DNA from: Pseudomonas guineae
Lineage (GTDB): Bacteria > Pseudomonadota > Gammaproteobacteria > Pseudomonadales > Pseudomonadaceae
Direction: 5' to 3'
Assembly: GCF_900113745.1 (NCBI RefSeq)
Contig: NZ_FOQL01000001.1
Span: 248,001 to 312,000 of the forward strand
Length of the DNA stretch: 64,000 nt
Shown here: one piece after another, positions 38,477 through 47,778 of the stretch
How the letters are laid out: each line of letters starts with the position of its first letter
Position numbering within the stretch: the stretch's first letter is position 1
Notes under the pieces: generated by a model
The model's input: the letters and a program-made list of their open reading frames with translations, nothing else
Databases searched by the model: none
What the model was told of the DNA's origin: nothing
Translations under genes and position numbers: made by a program

Positions 38477-38812
38477 ATGCAACAGATCGAGTGGGAAGAG
38501 TTTCAACGGGTAGAGCTGCGCGTCGGTACCGTGCTGTCTGCGGCGCTCAACGAAAAGGCCCTGAAGCCCGCCTATGTATTGCAGGTCGACCTCGGCGAGT
38601 TGGGCGTCAAACAATCCAGCGCCCAGCTAACGGCCCACTATCAATGCGCACAGTTGCTCGGCCGCCAAGTGCTCTGCGTGTGTAACTTTGCCGCCAAACG
38701 GATTGCCGGCGTGCGCTCCGAAGTGCTGGTGACAGGCGTGTATGACGCCGACAACAAAGTGGTGCTGGCCAGCTTCGACAAGCCTGTAGCAAACGGTGCA
38801 CGCCTGGTATGA
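38477..38812 (+). CDS. csaA: CsaA-type tRNA-binding/chaperone-like protein
   Basis: A 111-residue EMAPII/OB-fold protein (WEEFQRVELRVGTVLSA; VLQVDLGELGVKQSSAQLT; LCVCNFAAKRIAGVRSEVL). Members bind tRNA and the Bacillus form has secretion-chaperone activity. The length is exactly that of stand-alone CsaA. A TGAGGAG site lies upstream. Its stop overlaps the start of the EamA gene (ATGA), so they are coupled. Confidence 0.9.
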   Translation: MQQIEWEEFQRVELRVGTVLSAALNEKALKPAYVLQVDLGELGVKQSSAQLTAHYQCAQLLGRQVLCVCNFAAKRIAGVRSEVLVTGVYDADNKVVLASFDKPVANGARLV

Positions 38813-39660
38813 ACCCACGTAACGCGCTGTGGGCCATCCATCTTGGCGCCCTGCTGTTCGGCCTCTCGGGCATTTTTGGCAAGCTGGCTAACACAACCCC
38901 GCAGATGATCTCTGCCGGTCGCGCGCTCTTCGCCGTGGTGGCGCTGCTGCTCTTTGCCAAGCTGTTCAGCAGTGTACGGCTGGTGCGCCTCAGCCTAAAA
39001 CAGCTGAGCCAACTGGCCCTTGGCGGTGCGTTACTCGGCGGGCATTGGTGGAGCTTCTTTGAGGCGGTGCAGATTTCTGGTGTGGCCATCGCCACCCTGG
39101 GTTTCGCCAGCTTCCCGGCCTTCACCGTGCTGCTCGAAGGGCTGCTATTCCGTGAGCGTACGCAGCGAATTGAATACGCCATGGTGGCGCTGGTATGCCT
39201 AGGCTTGGTGCTGGTTACACCGCACTTCGATCTGGCCAGCCAGGCGACCACGGGGCTGCTCTGGGCAGTACTGTCGGGCTTGCTGTTCGCTCTGCTGTCG
39301 CTACTCAATCGCGCCAGCACTCGCGGCATCGACCCGGTGCAGGCGGCGTTGTACCAGAACCTGACAGTGCTACTGCTCTTTATGCCACTGGCCTGGCCAA
39401 GCCTACCCAGCGTTCACGCACAGGATTGGCTGTGGATGGCCCTGCTCGGGATCTTCTGTACCGGCCTGGCGCATAGCCTGTTCGTGGCCAGCCTAAGGGT
39501 GCTCAAGGCACGTACCACCGCCGTTATTTTCGCCCTCGAGCCGGTCTACGGAATTGCCTTCGCCTGGCTGCTTTTCAACGAACAACCCACCCTGCGCATG
39601 CTTGCCGGTGGCCTGCTGATTGTCAGTGCCATCTTCCTCTCAGCGCGCATGGCCAAGTGA
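38809..39660 (+). CDS. EamA-family (DMT superfamily) transporter
   Basis: 283 residues with ten hydrophobic segments in two five-helix repeats, each an EamA domain (ALWAIHLGALLFGLSGIFGK at the start of the first; GLLWAVLSGLLFALLSLLN at the start of the second). The second repeat ends in VIFALEPVYGIAFAWLLFNEQ, a hallmark of the group. Substrates are small metabolites and amino acids, exported; none can be predicted here. Coupled to csaA. Confidence 0.9.
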   Translation: MNPRNALWAIHLGALLFGLSGIFGKLANTTPQMISAGRALFAVVALLLFAKLFSSVRLVRLSLKQLSQLALGGALLGGHWWSFFEAVQISGVAIATLGFASFPAFTVLLEGLLFRERTQRIEYAMVALVCLGLVLVTPHFDLASQATTGLLWAVLSGLLFALLSLLNRASTRGIDPVQAALYQNLTVLLLFMPLAWPSLPSVHAQDWLWMALLGIFCTGLAHSLFVASLRVLKARTTAVIFALEPVYGIAFAWLLFNEQPTLRMLAGGLLIVSAIFLSARMAK

Positions 39661-39682
39661 TCTCAAGCCAGACAGGCGGCGC

Positions 39683-39964
39683 TCAACGGTCGTTATGGCC
39701 CAGATCACGAGCGGGGTCGATCTGGTCACGCAGGCGCTGCTTGAGCACCTTGGCCTCAGGAAAGCCGCCATCGGCCTTGCGCTCCCAAATCTGCACACCA
39801 TCACAGGTAATGCGAAATACGCCCCCAGTGCCAGGTTCCAGGCTGACCCGGGTCAGATCATCGCTAAAGCTCGACAACAGCTCTTGCGCCAACCAGGCTG
39901 CACGCAGCAGCCATTGGCATTGAGTGCAGTAGGTGATGACCACTTCAGCTTTGGCACTGGACAT
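39683..39964 (-). CDS. SelT/SelW/SelH-like thioredoxin-fold protein (Cys form)
   Basis: 93 residues with the redox motif VVITYCTQCQWLLRAAWLAQ, where CxxC replaces the selenocysteine form, and the later TGGVFRITCDG and DGGFPEAKVLKQRLRDQI, typical of the Rdx family. The role is presumed thiol-based redox. The ATG at 39964 gives the family N-terminus; longer in-frame starts exist but add unrelated residues. It lies between the EamA gene (convergent) and the FimV-like gene upstream. Confidence 0.87.
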   Translation of the reverse strand: MSSAKAEVVITYCTQCQWLLRAAWLAQELLSSFSDDLTRVSLEPGTGGVFRITCDGVQIWERKADGGFPEAKVLKQRLRDQIDPARDLGHNDR

Positions 39965-40027
39965 TGCAACGCTCACGGCAGGTGAAAAGCTGATCATAAC
40001 GCTCACGCGTCTGGCTCGGCATAACAA

Positions 40028-40058
40028 AACGCCCACGTACCAAAGGCACGCGGGCGTT
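40028..40058 (-). terminator. Intrinsic terminator after the FimV-like gene
   Basis: On the minus strand AACGCCCGCGTGCC and GGTACGTGGGCGTT form a 14-bp stem (two G-U pairs in RNA) with a TTT loop, followed by TTTGTT. It lies 20 bases beyond the fimV-like stop and separates it from the SelW-like gene. Confidence 0.8.
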
Positions 40059-40077
40059 AGTCAGGCAGCGCGTTGAA

Positions 40078-42099
40078 TCAGGCGATTTTGGCCAGCAACT
40101 GACGAGCTTCCTGCTTCTGCTGCTCATCACCCTCGTTGATCACTTCATTGAGGATTTGGCAGGCACTGTCCAAGCTGCCCTGTTCGATATGCGCTAACGC
40201 GGCATTCAGCTTTGAGACGTTATCGTGACTACCGTCTAGCTGATCGAGATCATCCAGAAAGGCTATGTTGAGTTCATCCCCGTCCCAACCATCGTGGGAA
40301 GTTTCCTCCACCAGCATCGACTCAGCAAACGGGCTGCGGGCATCGCGACTGCCCGACAGCCCGAAGATATCCGATCCCTTGGGCTTAGCCGCCGCACTGC
40401 TCTCGCCCTTATCGGCCACCTTATTGTGCACCGCAGGGGCAAAGGGGCTGACCAGATCCCAGTCGGCGTCCAAGGACATCTCGTCAAGGTTGAGCTGAAC
40501 ATCATTAGCGACCGGCTCAACGGACCCAGCCTCGACTTCATCGAGTTGCAGCACCATGTCCTCAATCTGGTTGGGCAACGGTGCATCTAACAACTCAGCG
40601 TGCCGTGCTTTCAGCTCATCGATGCGTACGGGATTAAAGCCCGACTCACGCACCCGTACTTCGTGGGCATCAAAGCCTTGGGCATCACCCAGCAACGCCA
40701 GTACTTCAAGCAGGCGGAAGCCAATGTCACTGCGTTGCGGCTGCGCGTCCCAGGCTTTTCGCAAGGTAGCGGCGGCCTCATTTAAGCGGCCATAAGCGAT
40801 ATACACATTGGCGCTTTGCAGGGCATCCTCGCCCGCTGCTGGCCATACCGGCCCGGCACGCGAAACGTCGCGTTCGGTTAAGGCAACCGCAACTGCAGGT
40901 TCTACCTTTGCAACGCTGTGCGTTTTGGGTGGGTTTGGTATGACCGCTGGCATGACCGACAGAGGCGCAGCCTCAATAGGCTTTCTACCGCGCCAGAACA
41001 AGCCAGCCACAGCCGCAATTAACAGCAGCAGCAAACCCGCGATGATCGCCAGCCAGTTGCTGCCTGACTCTGCCACCGGTGGATTTACCGCGACCGCTGC
41101 AGCTGCCGCGGCTACCTCGGCACTCGCGCGACCAGCAGCAAGCTCGGCCTGCAAGCCAGCAATTTGCTGATCACGGCTGTCCATCTGCTCCTGCAACTGC
41201 TGCACCTGCAAGCCCAGCTGGGCGAGACTCTGCTGCAACTGCAAGGTCTCAGCGGTCTGGTTGGCCAGTTCCTGCTCAACGCGGGCCTGCTCCTGTATCA
41301 GCACCTCAGCCGGCAGCTCGGCGCTGGCTGCTGGTGCAGCCTCGGCGTCATCAACAACTTGCAAAAACCCTTCTGCGACAGGCGGTTCGACCGCCGTCGC
41401 CGGCGCGCTGGCGATGCGATCGGGCAATAACAATTGCACGCCCGCACGCAGACGATTGATATCGCCATTGATAAAGGCCTGGGGATTGAGCGCATGAATG
41501 TCGTTTATCAATACTTGGGCGCTGTGCTCATTATCAGCAGTCAGTCGCGAAGCAATGCTCCACAAGCTGTCGCCACTGGCCACGCGGTAGCTGTTGCCTT
41601 GTTGCGCAGCCGGCAAAACTTTCGGCCGGGCGCGTTCGCTGACAGCAACTCGCGGTGCGGCTGGCACCAGAGAAGGATCGGGCAAACGGCTATAGGCAGC
41701 AGAGCTGGGCGGGTCGAGCAGCACGGTGTACTCGCGGTACAACTTGCCGCTGGGACGTGCCACCTCAACGATAAAGTTCAGATAGGGCTCACGTACCGCC
41801 TGAGTCGACACCACGCGAATCACGCTTTTACCGCCACGCAGCAACGGGGTAAAGCGCAGATTGTTGAAGAAATACAAACGCTCGACGCCAGAACGGCTAA
41901 ACACATCAGCGGGCGCCAGGCGCACGCGCATGTCGGCATCATTCAGATCGCCCACATCAAACAATTCGATTTCAGCATCCAGCGGCTGACTGAGGGCCGA
42001 ATGCAGGGTGATCTCGCCCAATCCAAGTGCTGGAACCAGACCTGAATAGAGGGCCGAACCGGATACCAAACCAATCAGAAACTGACGAACCTTTGCCAT
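40078..42099 (-). CDS. FimV/TspA-family peptidoglycan-binding protein, short form
   Basis: 673 residues. A signal/TM region is followed by the FimV N-terminal domain (LGLGEITLHSALSQPLDAEI), a LysM domain (YRVASGDSLWSIASRL, about 170-225), a coiled coil (about 270-330), one TM helix (WLAIIAGLLLLLIAAVAGLF, near 350), an acidic cytosolic region with TPR-like helices, and the C-terminal FimV motif (ALAHIEQGSLDSACQILNEV). P. aeruginosa FimV, with the same domains, is about 920 residues and organises the pole for type IV pili and chemosensing. The small size and the location suggest a paralogue rather than canonical fimV; that is inference. Confidence 0.88.
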   Translation of the reverse strand: MAKVRQFLIGLVSGSALYSGLVPALGLGEITLHSALSQPLDAEIELFDVGDLNDADMRVRLAPADVFSRSGVERLYFFNNLRFTPLLRGGKSVIRVVSTQAVREPYLNFIVEVARPSGKLYREYTVLLDPPSSAAYSRLPDPSLVPAAPRVAVSERARPKVLPAAQQGNSYRVASGDSLWSIASRLTADNEHSAQVLINDIHALNPQAFINGDINRLRAGVQLLLPDRIASAPATAVEPPVAEGFLQVVDDAEAAPAASAELPAEVLIQEQARVEQELANQTAETLQLQQSLAQLGLQVQQLQEQMDSRDQQIAGLQAELAAGRASAEVAAAAAAVAVNPPVAESGSNWLAIIAGLLLLLIAAVAGLFWRGRKPIEAAPLSVMPAVIPNPPKTHSVAKVEPAVAVALTERDVSRAGPVWPAAGEDALQSANVYIAYGRLNEAAATLRKAWDAQPQRSDIGFRLLEVLALLGDAQGFDAHEVRVRESGFNPVRIDELKARHAELLDAPLPNQIEDMVLQLDEVEAGSVEPVANDVQLNLDEMSLDADWDLVSPFAPAVHNKVADKGESSAAAKPKGSDIFGLSGSRDARSPFAESMLVEETSHDGWDGDELNIAFLDDLDQLDGSHDNVSKLNAALAHIEQGSLDSACQILNEVINEGDEQQKQEARQLLAKIA

Positions 42100-42120
42100 A
42101 AAAAACGCTCCCGGTGAATC

Positions 42121-42156
42121 CGTCTTCTGACCCTTCGCCGCTTCATATTGAAGACG
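42121..42156 (-). promoter_or_regulatory. Nested inverted repeats upstream of the FimV-like gene
   Basis: CGTCTTC (42121-42127) pairs with GAAGACG (42150-42156), and inside it CTTCA-TAT-TGAAG (42141-42153) is a separate perfect repeat. They lie 22-57 bases upstream of the fimV-like ATG, so could be a leader hairpin or an operator. No function is known. Confidence 0.35.
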
Positions 42157-42362
42157 TGCGCGTCCAGCGCTTACGAACGTACAGAAGTCGGCAAATGCTG
42201 CCCTGGGAAGTACATTCCGTGTTTAACCCGACTGGTGCATGGCGGTAATAACGAAGGACTAACTACTGAAAGCCAACAGTTTTTTGGCAAAAAGCCAGCA
42301 CTGGCGCAAGCATAGGCTAACAGCTAAGAAAACGACAACTCCGTCACACTAACCTTTAGCGG

Positions 42363-43766
42363 TCAGCGCTTGCTTGATCTGACGCCACAGGCCGCCAGTA
42401 CCGTGACCGCGAACACCGCCGCCACCAGCCAGAAGCTCTGTTTAAAGGCCAGCATCTCAGCAAATTGATCACCGCCTTCGACGCTGTGTCGCCACTCCAA
42501 AAAGAACGTCAGCAGATTCACCCCAAATGCGCCGCCCAGTTGCCGGACAAAGGTGATGGCTCCCGCCCCCTGAGCCAACTCCTCAGGGCTGAGGATATCC
42601 AGCGAGCCAGTACTCAACGCCGGCAGTAATATCCCCAGGCCGATGCGCCCGACGCTGGCCCAGAAGCACAGCACAAGAAACGATGCGCCCTGCTCGACCC
42701 AGGCTAAGCCTGCCGCTGACAACGCGAATATGAGTAAACCAGAACTCAGCAGCACAGCCGCTGACAGTCGATCGCTGAGCCAACCGCCGAGAAAAGACGC
42801 CATGCCCATTAGCAGCCCGGCTGGCAGCAGCAACATACCCGCACGCCCGGCGCTGAAACCTTCGACGGTTTGCAGATAGAGTGGGATCAGGTAGGTCGAA
42901 CCATACAGCCCCAACCCCAGGGTCAATGCGACCCAGCTGGCACTGCGAAACCCCGCATGGCGCCACAGCGTCAGTGGCAACAGAGGCTGAGTAGCACGCC
43001 GGCTGCGCTGGATAAACACCATGCTAGCCACTAGCGCCAACGTACCCGGCAACCAGACCCTCGGCATCGTCCAGCTAAACCGCTGTGCTTCCGCGAGGAA
43101 ACCCAACGCGGCGAATATCGCCACAGTCAGCCAGACAAAGGCCTGAATATCCAGGCGCGGCGTACTAAGCTGGCGTTCACTGGGCAACAACCATTGCCCG
43201 GCCAATATGGCCAGTAGGCACATTGGCAGCGGCATCCAGAAGATTGCTGCCCAGCCAAAATGATCGACCAAATAACCGCCGATTCCCGGCCCCAATGAAG
43301 GAGCCAGCATCACCCCCAGGCCATAGATGCCCAGCGCCATACCGCGACCGCCGTCGGCAAACACGCGAAAAATCAGCACCATCGCTAACGGCTGCACAAT
43401 ACCGGCGCATATTCCTTGCACGATACGCAGGCCTATCAGCTGCCAGGCGGCGTCAACCACCAGCGCCAACAGCGAGCTGATGATAAAGAGCAGCAAGCCG
43501 AACTGCGCTGTACGCCGCGCACCAAAACGCGCATGTGCCCAAGCCGCCAACAACAGACCAGCCGTCATGGCAGCGAGAAAACCGGTGGACAGCCACTGCG
43601 CCAGCGGCCGGCCGATGGCGAAGTCCGCCATGATCGCCGGCAAGGCAACGTTGATGCTGGTGGAGGCCAACACCATGGCCATGCTGCCTATCATCAACAT
43701 CGTCAGCAGCCACTGCGGGTAACGCGGACCGAAACGTTGCTGCAGAGACTGCAGGTCATCACGCAT
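42363..43766 (-). CDS. MFS drug/proton exporter, DHA2 (EmrB/QacA) type
   Basis: 467 residues with about 14 membrane helices. Motif-A like LSTGFLAAMTAGLLLAAWAH and the antiporter-type motif GLGVMLAPSLGPGIGGYLVD are visible, both typical of 14-TM multidrug efflux. Its ATG shares one base with the stop of marR, so they form a two-gene operon under the MarR regulator, a familiar drug-inducible arrangement. Substrates are not predictable. Confidence 0.9.
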   Translation of the reverse strand: MRDDLQSLQQRFGPRYPQWLLTMLMIGSMAMVLASTSINVALPAIMADFAIGRPLAQWLSTGFLAAMTAGLLLAAWAHARFGARRTAQFGLLLFIISSLLALVVDAAWQLIGLRIVQGICAGIVQPLAMVLIFRVFADGGRGMALGIYGLGVMLAPSLGPGIGGYLVDHFGWAAIFWMPLPMCLLAILAGQWLLPSERQLSTPRLDIQAFVWLTVAIFAALGFLAEAQRFSWTMPRVWLPGTLALVASMVFIQRSRRATQPLLPLTLWRHAGFRSASWVALTLGLGLYGSTYLIPLYLQTVEGFSAGRAGMLLLPAGLLMGMASFLGGWLSDRLSAAVLLSSGLLIFALSAAGLAWVEQGASFLVLCFWASVGRIGLGILLPALSTGSLDILSPEELAQGAGAITFVRQLGGAFGVNLLTFFLEWRHSVEGGDQFAEMLAFKQSFWLVAAVFAVTVLAACGVRSSKR

Positions 43767-44200
43767 CAGCGTTTTTCCAAGTTACTCAAGACCTGGGCGT
43801 GGACTTTCTGGCAACGACGTAACTCGTCCTCATCGATGCCCGCGAACACTTCCTGGCGCAGTTGCGCGGAGATGGCCTCAATCTGCTCAATCAGCGGCCG
43901 GGCTTGAGGGCTGAGGGCAATCTTCTTCGCCCGACGGTCTTCTGGCACGGCCTGGCGGCTGACCAACCCCTGAGCTTCCAGGCTGTCAAGCAAACGTGCC
44001 AGGGTTGGCCCTTCAACGCCAACGCTTTGCGCTAACTCGCGCTGGGTCGGCAATTCAGCAAAGCGCCCCAGGTGCAGCAGGACCAGCCAACGGGCCTGGG
44101 AAAGCCCCAAACTGACCAAGCGACGGTCCAGTTCAGCGCGCCAAGCGCGGGAGAGTTGGGCAACCTGCATGGCAAAACGGTGTTGATCGGTCAGTGACAT
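43766..44200 (-). CDS. MarR-family regulator
   Basis: A 144-residue winged-helix repressor (LGLSQARWLVLLHLGRF; TQRELAQSVGVEGPTLARLL; wing VSRQAVPEDRRAKKIALSP). MarR proteins leave DNA when bound by phenolic or drug-like ligands. It is the first gene of the marR-MFS operon; a 13-base palindrome lies 25-37 bases upstream of its ATG and probably is its operator, giving autorepression. Confidence 0.93.
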   Translation of the reverse strand: MSLTDQHRFAMQVAQLSRAWRAELDRRLVSLGLSQARWLVLLHLGRFAELPTQRELAQSVGVEGPTLARLLDSLEAQGLVSRQAVPEDRRAKKIALSPQARPLIEQIEAISAQLRQEVFAGIDEDELRRCQKVHAQVLSNLEKR

Positions 44201-44224
44201 GGCAAACGACTCTTAACTGTAAAA

Positions 44225-44237
44225 AACTAATTATTAG
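44225..44237. promoter_or_regulatory. Palindromic MarR operator candidate
   Basis: ACTAAT-T-ATTAGT is a perfect 6+1+6 inverted repeat; it overlaps a second repeat TTAG-TCAG-CTAA (44233-44244). The size and AT-rich core are typical of MarR-family sites, and it sits directly upstream of the marR ATG. Confidence 0.7.
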
Positions 44238-44282
44238 TCAGCTAACCATAACCCTCTTACCCAGGCAAGCCTGCGCAGGCTT

Positions 44283-45299
44283 TCACCACTTTGCATACTG
44301 GTCCTCAACAAAACCCCAGAGGTTGTTGATGCGCAATTCGGGTCGACCTATCGGGCGCAGCACACCGCTGAACTGACCGAAGATTTGCTTGAAGTTGCTC
44401 GCCAGCAACCCCACGTTCAGCCGCTCTTTGTGCAAACCCCGACCCTCAAAGCGCAACGCCACCTGACCGTCATGGGAGTTGATCAACCAAGGCTGCAGCG
44501 GCTGATCGCGATCAAAGGCAAACCTTACCGTATCGACTTTGAGCAATTCACCATCGAGCCAGAAGCAATTCTCGGTAAAGCTGGTTTCATTAACTCCGCA
44601 GGACAGGTTAAGGCCCACCCGTTGCTCACCCGCCTGGCCGGATAAACAGGCCCAATTCCAGTGGGTTTCCGGGCGCATATAACCGGCGGACCAGTCGTGG
44701 TGGGCGAATGCATCAATCTGCGTCAGATCGAAATCGCCCAGCGCGCTGCGCACGTGTCCCCTGCAGCGCACCCCTGCGACCTTTTGCGCATAGACCCAGC
44801 CATTGACGCCCGCCGGCGTATTGATACACAGCGGCTGAAACGCTGGCTGCGCTTCGGAAAAGCAGACGTCGATACGCGTGCCGTCATCCAACTCGACCAG
44901 CAAGCGCTTTTCCTTCGGCACCGCGCTATTTTCTAGGCGCAGCAGATTGCCGCCGCTGCGCAACTCGCAAACTCCCTGATCAGGGGTCTGCGAGAACTGA
45001 CTACCGAAGCCCAGTGGCAGCTTGAACTGCCGCTCGATCATCCGTCCGCTGGCAGGGTGAAATAGGTAAACAAAACCCACCCCCAGCAGGCTGAGATTGG
45101 CTAGGGCACAACCGCCAATCAGCTCATCACTGATAAGACCGAAATACTGGAATTGATGGAAACGCCGCCATTTGGCCAGAGCGCCGAGCTTGCGCCCCAT
45201 GGGCGAGCGGAAATCGAAATCACGGTAATTGATCAGCCCCGGCGCGACGGGAAAAATACCGTAGTGCGGCTGGCCGTTGGCCTGAATCAGTCGGTCCAT
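44283..45299 (-). CDS. DUF2804 family protein
   Basis: 338 residues from the ATG at 45299 (MDRLIQANGQPHYGIFP). The start phrase, PVAPGLINYRDFDFRSPMG, and the later FDLTQIDAFAHHDWSAGYMR with ETHWNWACLSG identify DUF2804, a beta-rich family with unknown function. There is no signal peptide at this start; an upstream in-frame start would add 30 residues without a clear ribosome binding site. Same strand as marR but separated by the marR operator, so not clearly in its operon. Confidence 0.85.
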   Translation of the reverse strand: MDRLIQANGQPHYGIFPVAPGLINYRDFDFRSPMGRKLGALAKWRRFHQFQYFGLISDELIGGCALANLSLLGVGFVYLFHPASGRMIERQFKLPLGFGSQFSQTPDQGVCELRSGGNLLRLENSAVPKEKRLLVELDDGTRIDVCFSEAQPAFQPLCINTPAGVNGWVYAQKVAGVRCRGHVRSALGDFDLTQIDAFAHHDWSAGYMRPETHWNWACLSGQAGEQRVGLNLSCGVNETSFTENCFWLDGELLKVDTVRFAFDRDQPLQPWLINSHDGQVALRFEGRGLHKERLNVGLLASNFKQIFGQFSGVLRPIGRPELRINNLWGFVEDQYAKW

Positions 45300-45484
45300 A
45301 GGGCAGAGTTCACTCAAGAAAATGCTTGAGAATGCTAGCACTGAGGCAGGCGCCCGGGCATTCACGCCGCGCGCCAAGCGCAGCGGCAAAATCGGCCACA
45401 GCCAATGCGCTCACCCTAACGCAGCCAAAAACCTCACTCAGCCACACTATTTGATATGGCTGCGCAGCTGATCCGAATCGGCTT

Positions 45485-47611
45485 TCAGGCTTCGAATTCC
45501 GCCTGCAAGGCCGCACGCACGCAATGCAGGATGCCAAGTTCAACACGCCCAGCAAACTGCTCGCTGATGGCGGCTACTGGCGGCAGCTCACCCTCGCCAT
45601 CGAGAAAGGCATCCTGAATCTCGCTGAGCAAGGCCTCAGGTACATCCAGCGCCTGCTCCAGCGACAACTGCTGACGGCCAATAGCCTCGGCTAACAGGCC
45701 GTAGACATTCTTTTCACTGCAGCTAAGCTGGCTGGCGATCTGCGCCGGAGTCATGCCAGCACGCGCCAGGCTGACCAATTCATGGCGCAGGTCAACCACC
45801 GCACGCGGCGCGTCATCACCAGCACCGAGCACGGCCAGAAAGGCCTCGCCATAACGCTCCAGCTTGCGCGCACCAACGCCACTGACCCGGGCCATCTCGG
45901 CCAGAGTACTGGGCTGGCCACGCAGCATTTCCAGCAAGGTGGCATCCGGGAAGATCACATAAGGTGGCACGCCATGCTCTTCCGCCAGTTTACGCCGCAA
46001 GGCACGCAGTGCTTCCCACTGACCGCGCTCCTCGCCACGCACCAATTGACTGGCGGCACTGCTGGACGCCTTGGCGCTTTGTTGCGGTTTCAGATCACGG
46101 CGCAGCTGCAAACTAACCTCGCCTTTGAGCAAGGGCCGGCAACTGTCAGAAAGACGCAGGCCGCCGAAACCCTCGAGGTCGACATCTGCCAACCCGCGCG
46201 CTACCAGTTGGCGGAACAGTGAACGCCATTCACCTTCGGCAAACGCTTTGCCAATGCCGAAAACCGCCAAATGCTGATGGCCGACCGTACGAATTTTATC
46301 GTTATCACGGCCGAGCAACACATCCACCAAATGCCCGACGCCATAACGCTGCCCAGTGCGGTAGATCGCCGACAGCGCCTGGCGCGCCGGCTCGGTGGCG
46401 TCCCAGGTCTGTACGCCATCGATGCAGTTGTCGCAGTGCCCGCAAGGTTGCGGCATGTCTTCATCGAAGTAGGCCAGCAACGATTGGCGGCGGCAGCGGG
46501 TTTCCTCGCACAGCGCCAGCATGGCGTCGAGCTTGTGTTGTTCGACGCGCTTATGCCGCTCGTCCCCCTCAGAGTTGTTGAGCATCTGCTTGAGGAAAAT
46601 CACATCTTGCAGACCGTAGGCCATCCAGGCATCCGCCGGTAAACCGTCACGGCCCGCGCGCCCCGTCTCTTGGTAATAGGCTTCCAGGGATTTCGGCAGA
46701 TCAAGGTGGGCGACGAAACGCACGTTGGGTTTGTCGATGCCCATGCCGAAGGCGATGGTCGCCACCATGATCAGACCTTCCTCATTGAGAAAGCGCTTCT
46801 GGTGATAGGCGCGCAGTTCGTTAGCCAAGCCGGCGTGATAGGGCAACGCTGGGAAGCCCTGCTCAGAAAGGAAAGAAGCCACCTCCTCGACCTTCTTGCG
46901 CGACAGGCAATAGACGATGCCAGCATCACCCTTACGCGCCGCCAGGAAGTTCAGCAACTGCTTGCGCGGCTGCTCCTTGGGCACGATGCGGTAGAAGATA
47001 TTCGGCCGGTCGAAGCTCGACAGAAAACGCTCGGCATTCTGCAGGTGCAGACGCTGGACGATTTCCTCGCGGGTGCGCATATCTGCCGTCGCAGTCAGAG
47101 CAATGCGCGGCACGTTGGGGAACAACTCGGCCAGTTGGCCCAGCTGCAAGTATTCCGGGCGGAAGTCATGCCCCCACTGCGACACGCAATGCGCCTCGTC
47201 GATGGCAAACAAGGCAATTTCAAGGCTTTGCAGAAAATTCAGCATGCGCGGCTGCACCAGCCGCTCGGGGGCGAGATAAAGCATCTTGATCTCGCCGCGT
47301 TTGATCCGTTCGGCAATCTCACGCTGCTCATCATTACTGAGCGTGGAGTTCAGCGCTGCAGCGGCCACGCCCAGCTCGTCGAGAGTCGCGACTTGGTCGT
47401 CCATCAGCGCAATCAGCGGCGACACCACCACCGCCAAGCCCTCACGCAGCAGGGCTGGGACTTGAAAGCACAGCGACTTACCACCGCCGGTGGGCATCAA
47501 CACCAAGGCGTCGCCACCACTGGCCACACGCTCGATAATCGCACCCTGACGACCGCGGAAGCTGTCGTAACCGAATACGTCTTTGAGGATGCGTTGCGCG
47601 TGCTCGAGCAT
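45485..47611 (-). CDS. recQ: ATP-dependent DNA helicase RecQ, long form
   Basis: 708 residues. The helicase core has Walker [16 protein letters not shown]-type [18 protein letters not shown] and the arginine-finger motif [10 protein letters not shown]. The RQC zinc site is at [10 protein letters not shown] with CGHCDNC. An HRDC domain follows ([26 protein letters not shown]). About 100 extra residues at the end contain a predicted helix-turn-helix ([20 protein letters not shown]), absent from the ~610-residue E. coli protein but common in Pseudomonas. The ATG at 47611 with GGAG upstream is preferred over a longer frame. Confidence 0.95.
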   Translation of the reverse strand: MLEHAQRILKDVFGYDSFRGRQGAIIERVASGGDALVLMPTGGGKSLCFQVPALLREGLAVVVSPLIALMDDQVATLDELGVAAAALNSTLSNDEQREIAERIKRGEIKMLYLAPERLVQPRMLNFLQSLEIALFAIDEAHCVSQWGHDFRPEYLQLGQLAELFPNVPRIALTATADMRTREEIVQRLHLQNAERFLSSFDRPNIFYRIVPKEQPRKQLLNFLAARKGDAGIVYCLSRKKVEEVASFLSEQGFPALPYHAGLANELRAYHQKRFLNEEGLIMVATIAFGMGIDKPNVRFVAHLDLPKSLEAYYQETGRAGRDGLPADAWMAYGLQDVIFLKQMLNNSEGDERHKRVEQHKLDAMLALCEETRCRRQSLLAYFDEDMPQPCGHCDNCIDGVQTWDATEPARQALSAIYRTGQRYGVGHLVDVLLGRDNDKIRTVGHQHLAVFGIGKAFAEGEWRSLFRQLVARGLADVDLEGFGGLRLSDSCRPLLKGEVSLQLRRDLKPQQSAKASSSAASQLVRGEERGQWEALRALRRKLAEEHGVPPYVIFPDATLLEMLRGQPSTLAEMARVSGVGARKLERYGEAFLAVLGAGDDAPRAVVDLRHELVSLARAGMTPAQIASQLSCSEKNVYGLLAEAIGRQQLSLEQALDVPEALLSEIQDAFLDGEGELPPVAAISEQFAGRVELGILHCVRAALQAEFEA

Positions 47612-47636
47612 GAAGGGTCTCCAAAACAAGCCGCGC

Positions 47637-47642
47637 ATTATA
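47637..47642 (-). promoter_or_regulatory. Candidate -10 element for recQ
   Basis: TATAAT on the minus strand, 26 bases upstream of the recQ ATG, preceded by TGCG exactly as at the mtnA promoter. No good -35 is seen at the usual distance. Confidence 0.38.
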
Positions 47643-47778
47643 CGCAGGTGCTGGATGGGCACGCGCAGCAGTAGCCGAGTTTGCACCGATTTTCACTGAC
47701 CGTTAGCCTGCACCTATGGCCGCTAGGGTCGCTCTAGACTAGAATCCAGCCTCGTTTACTCTTTCAAGGTAGCCCCCG

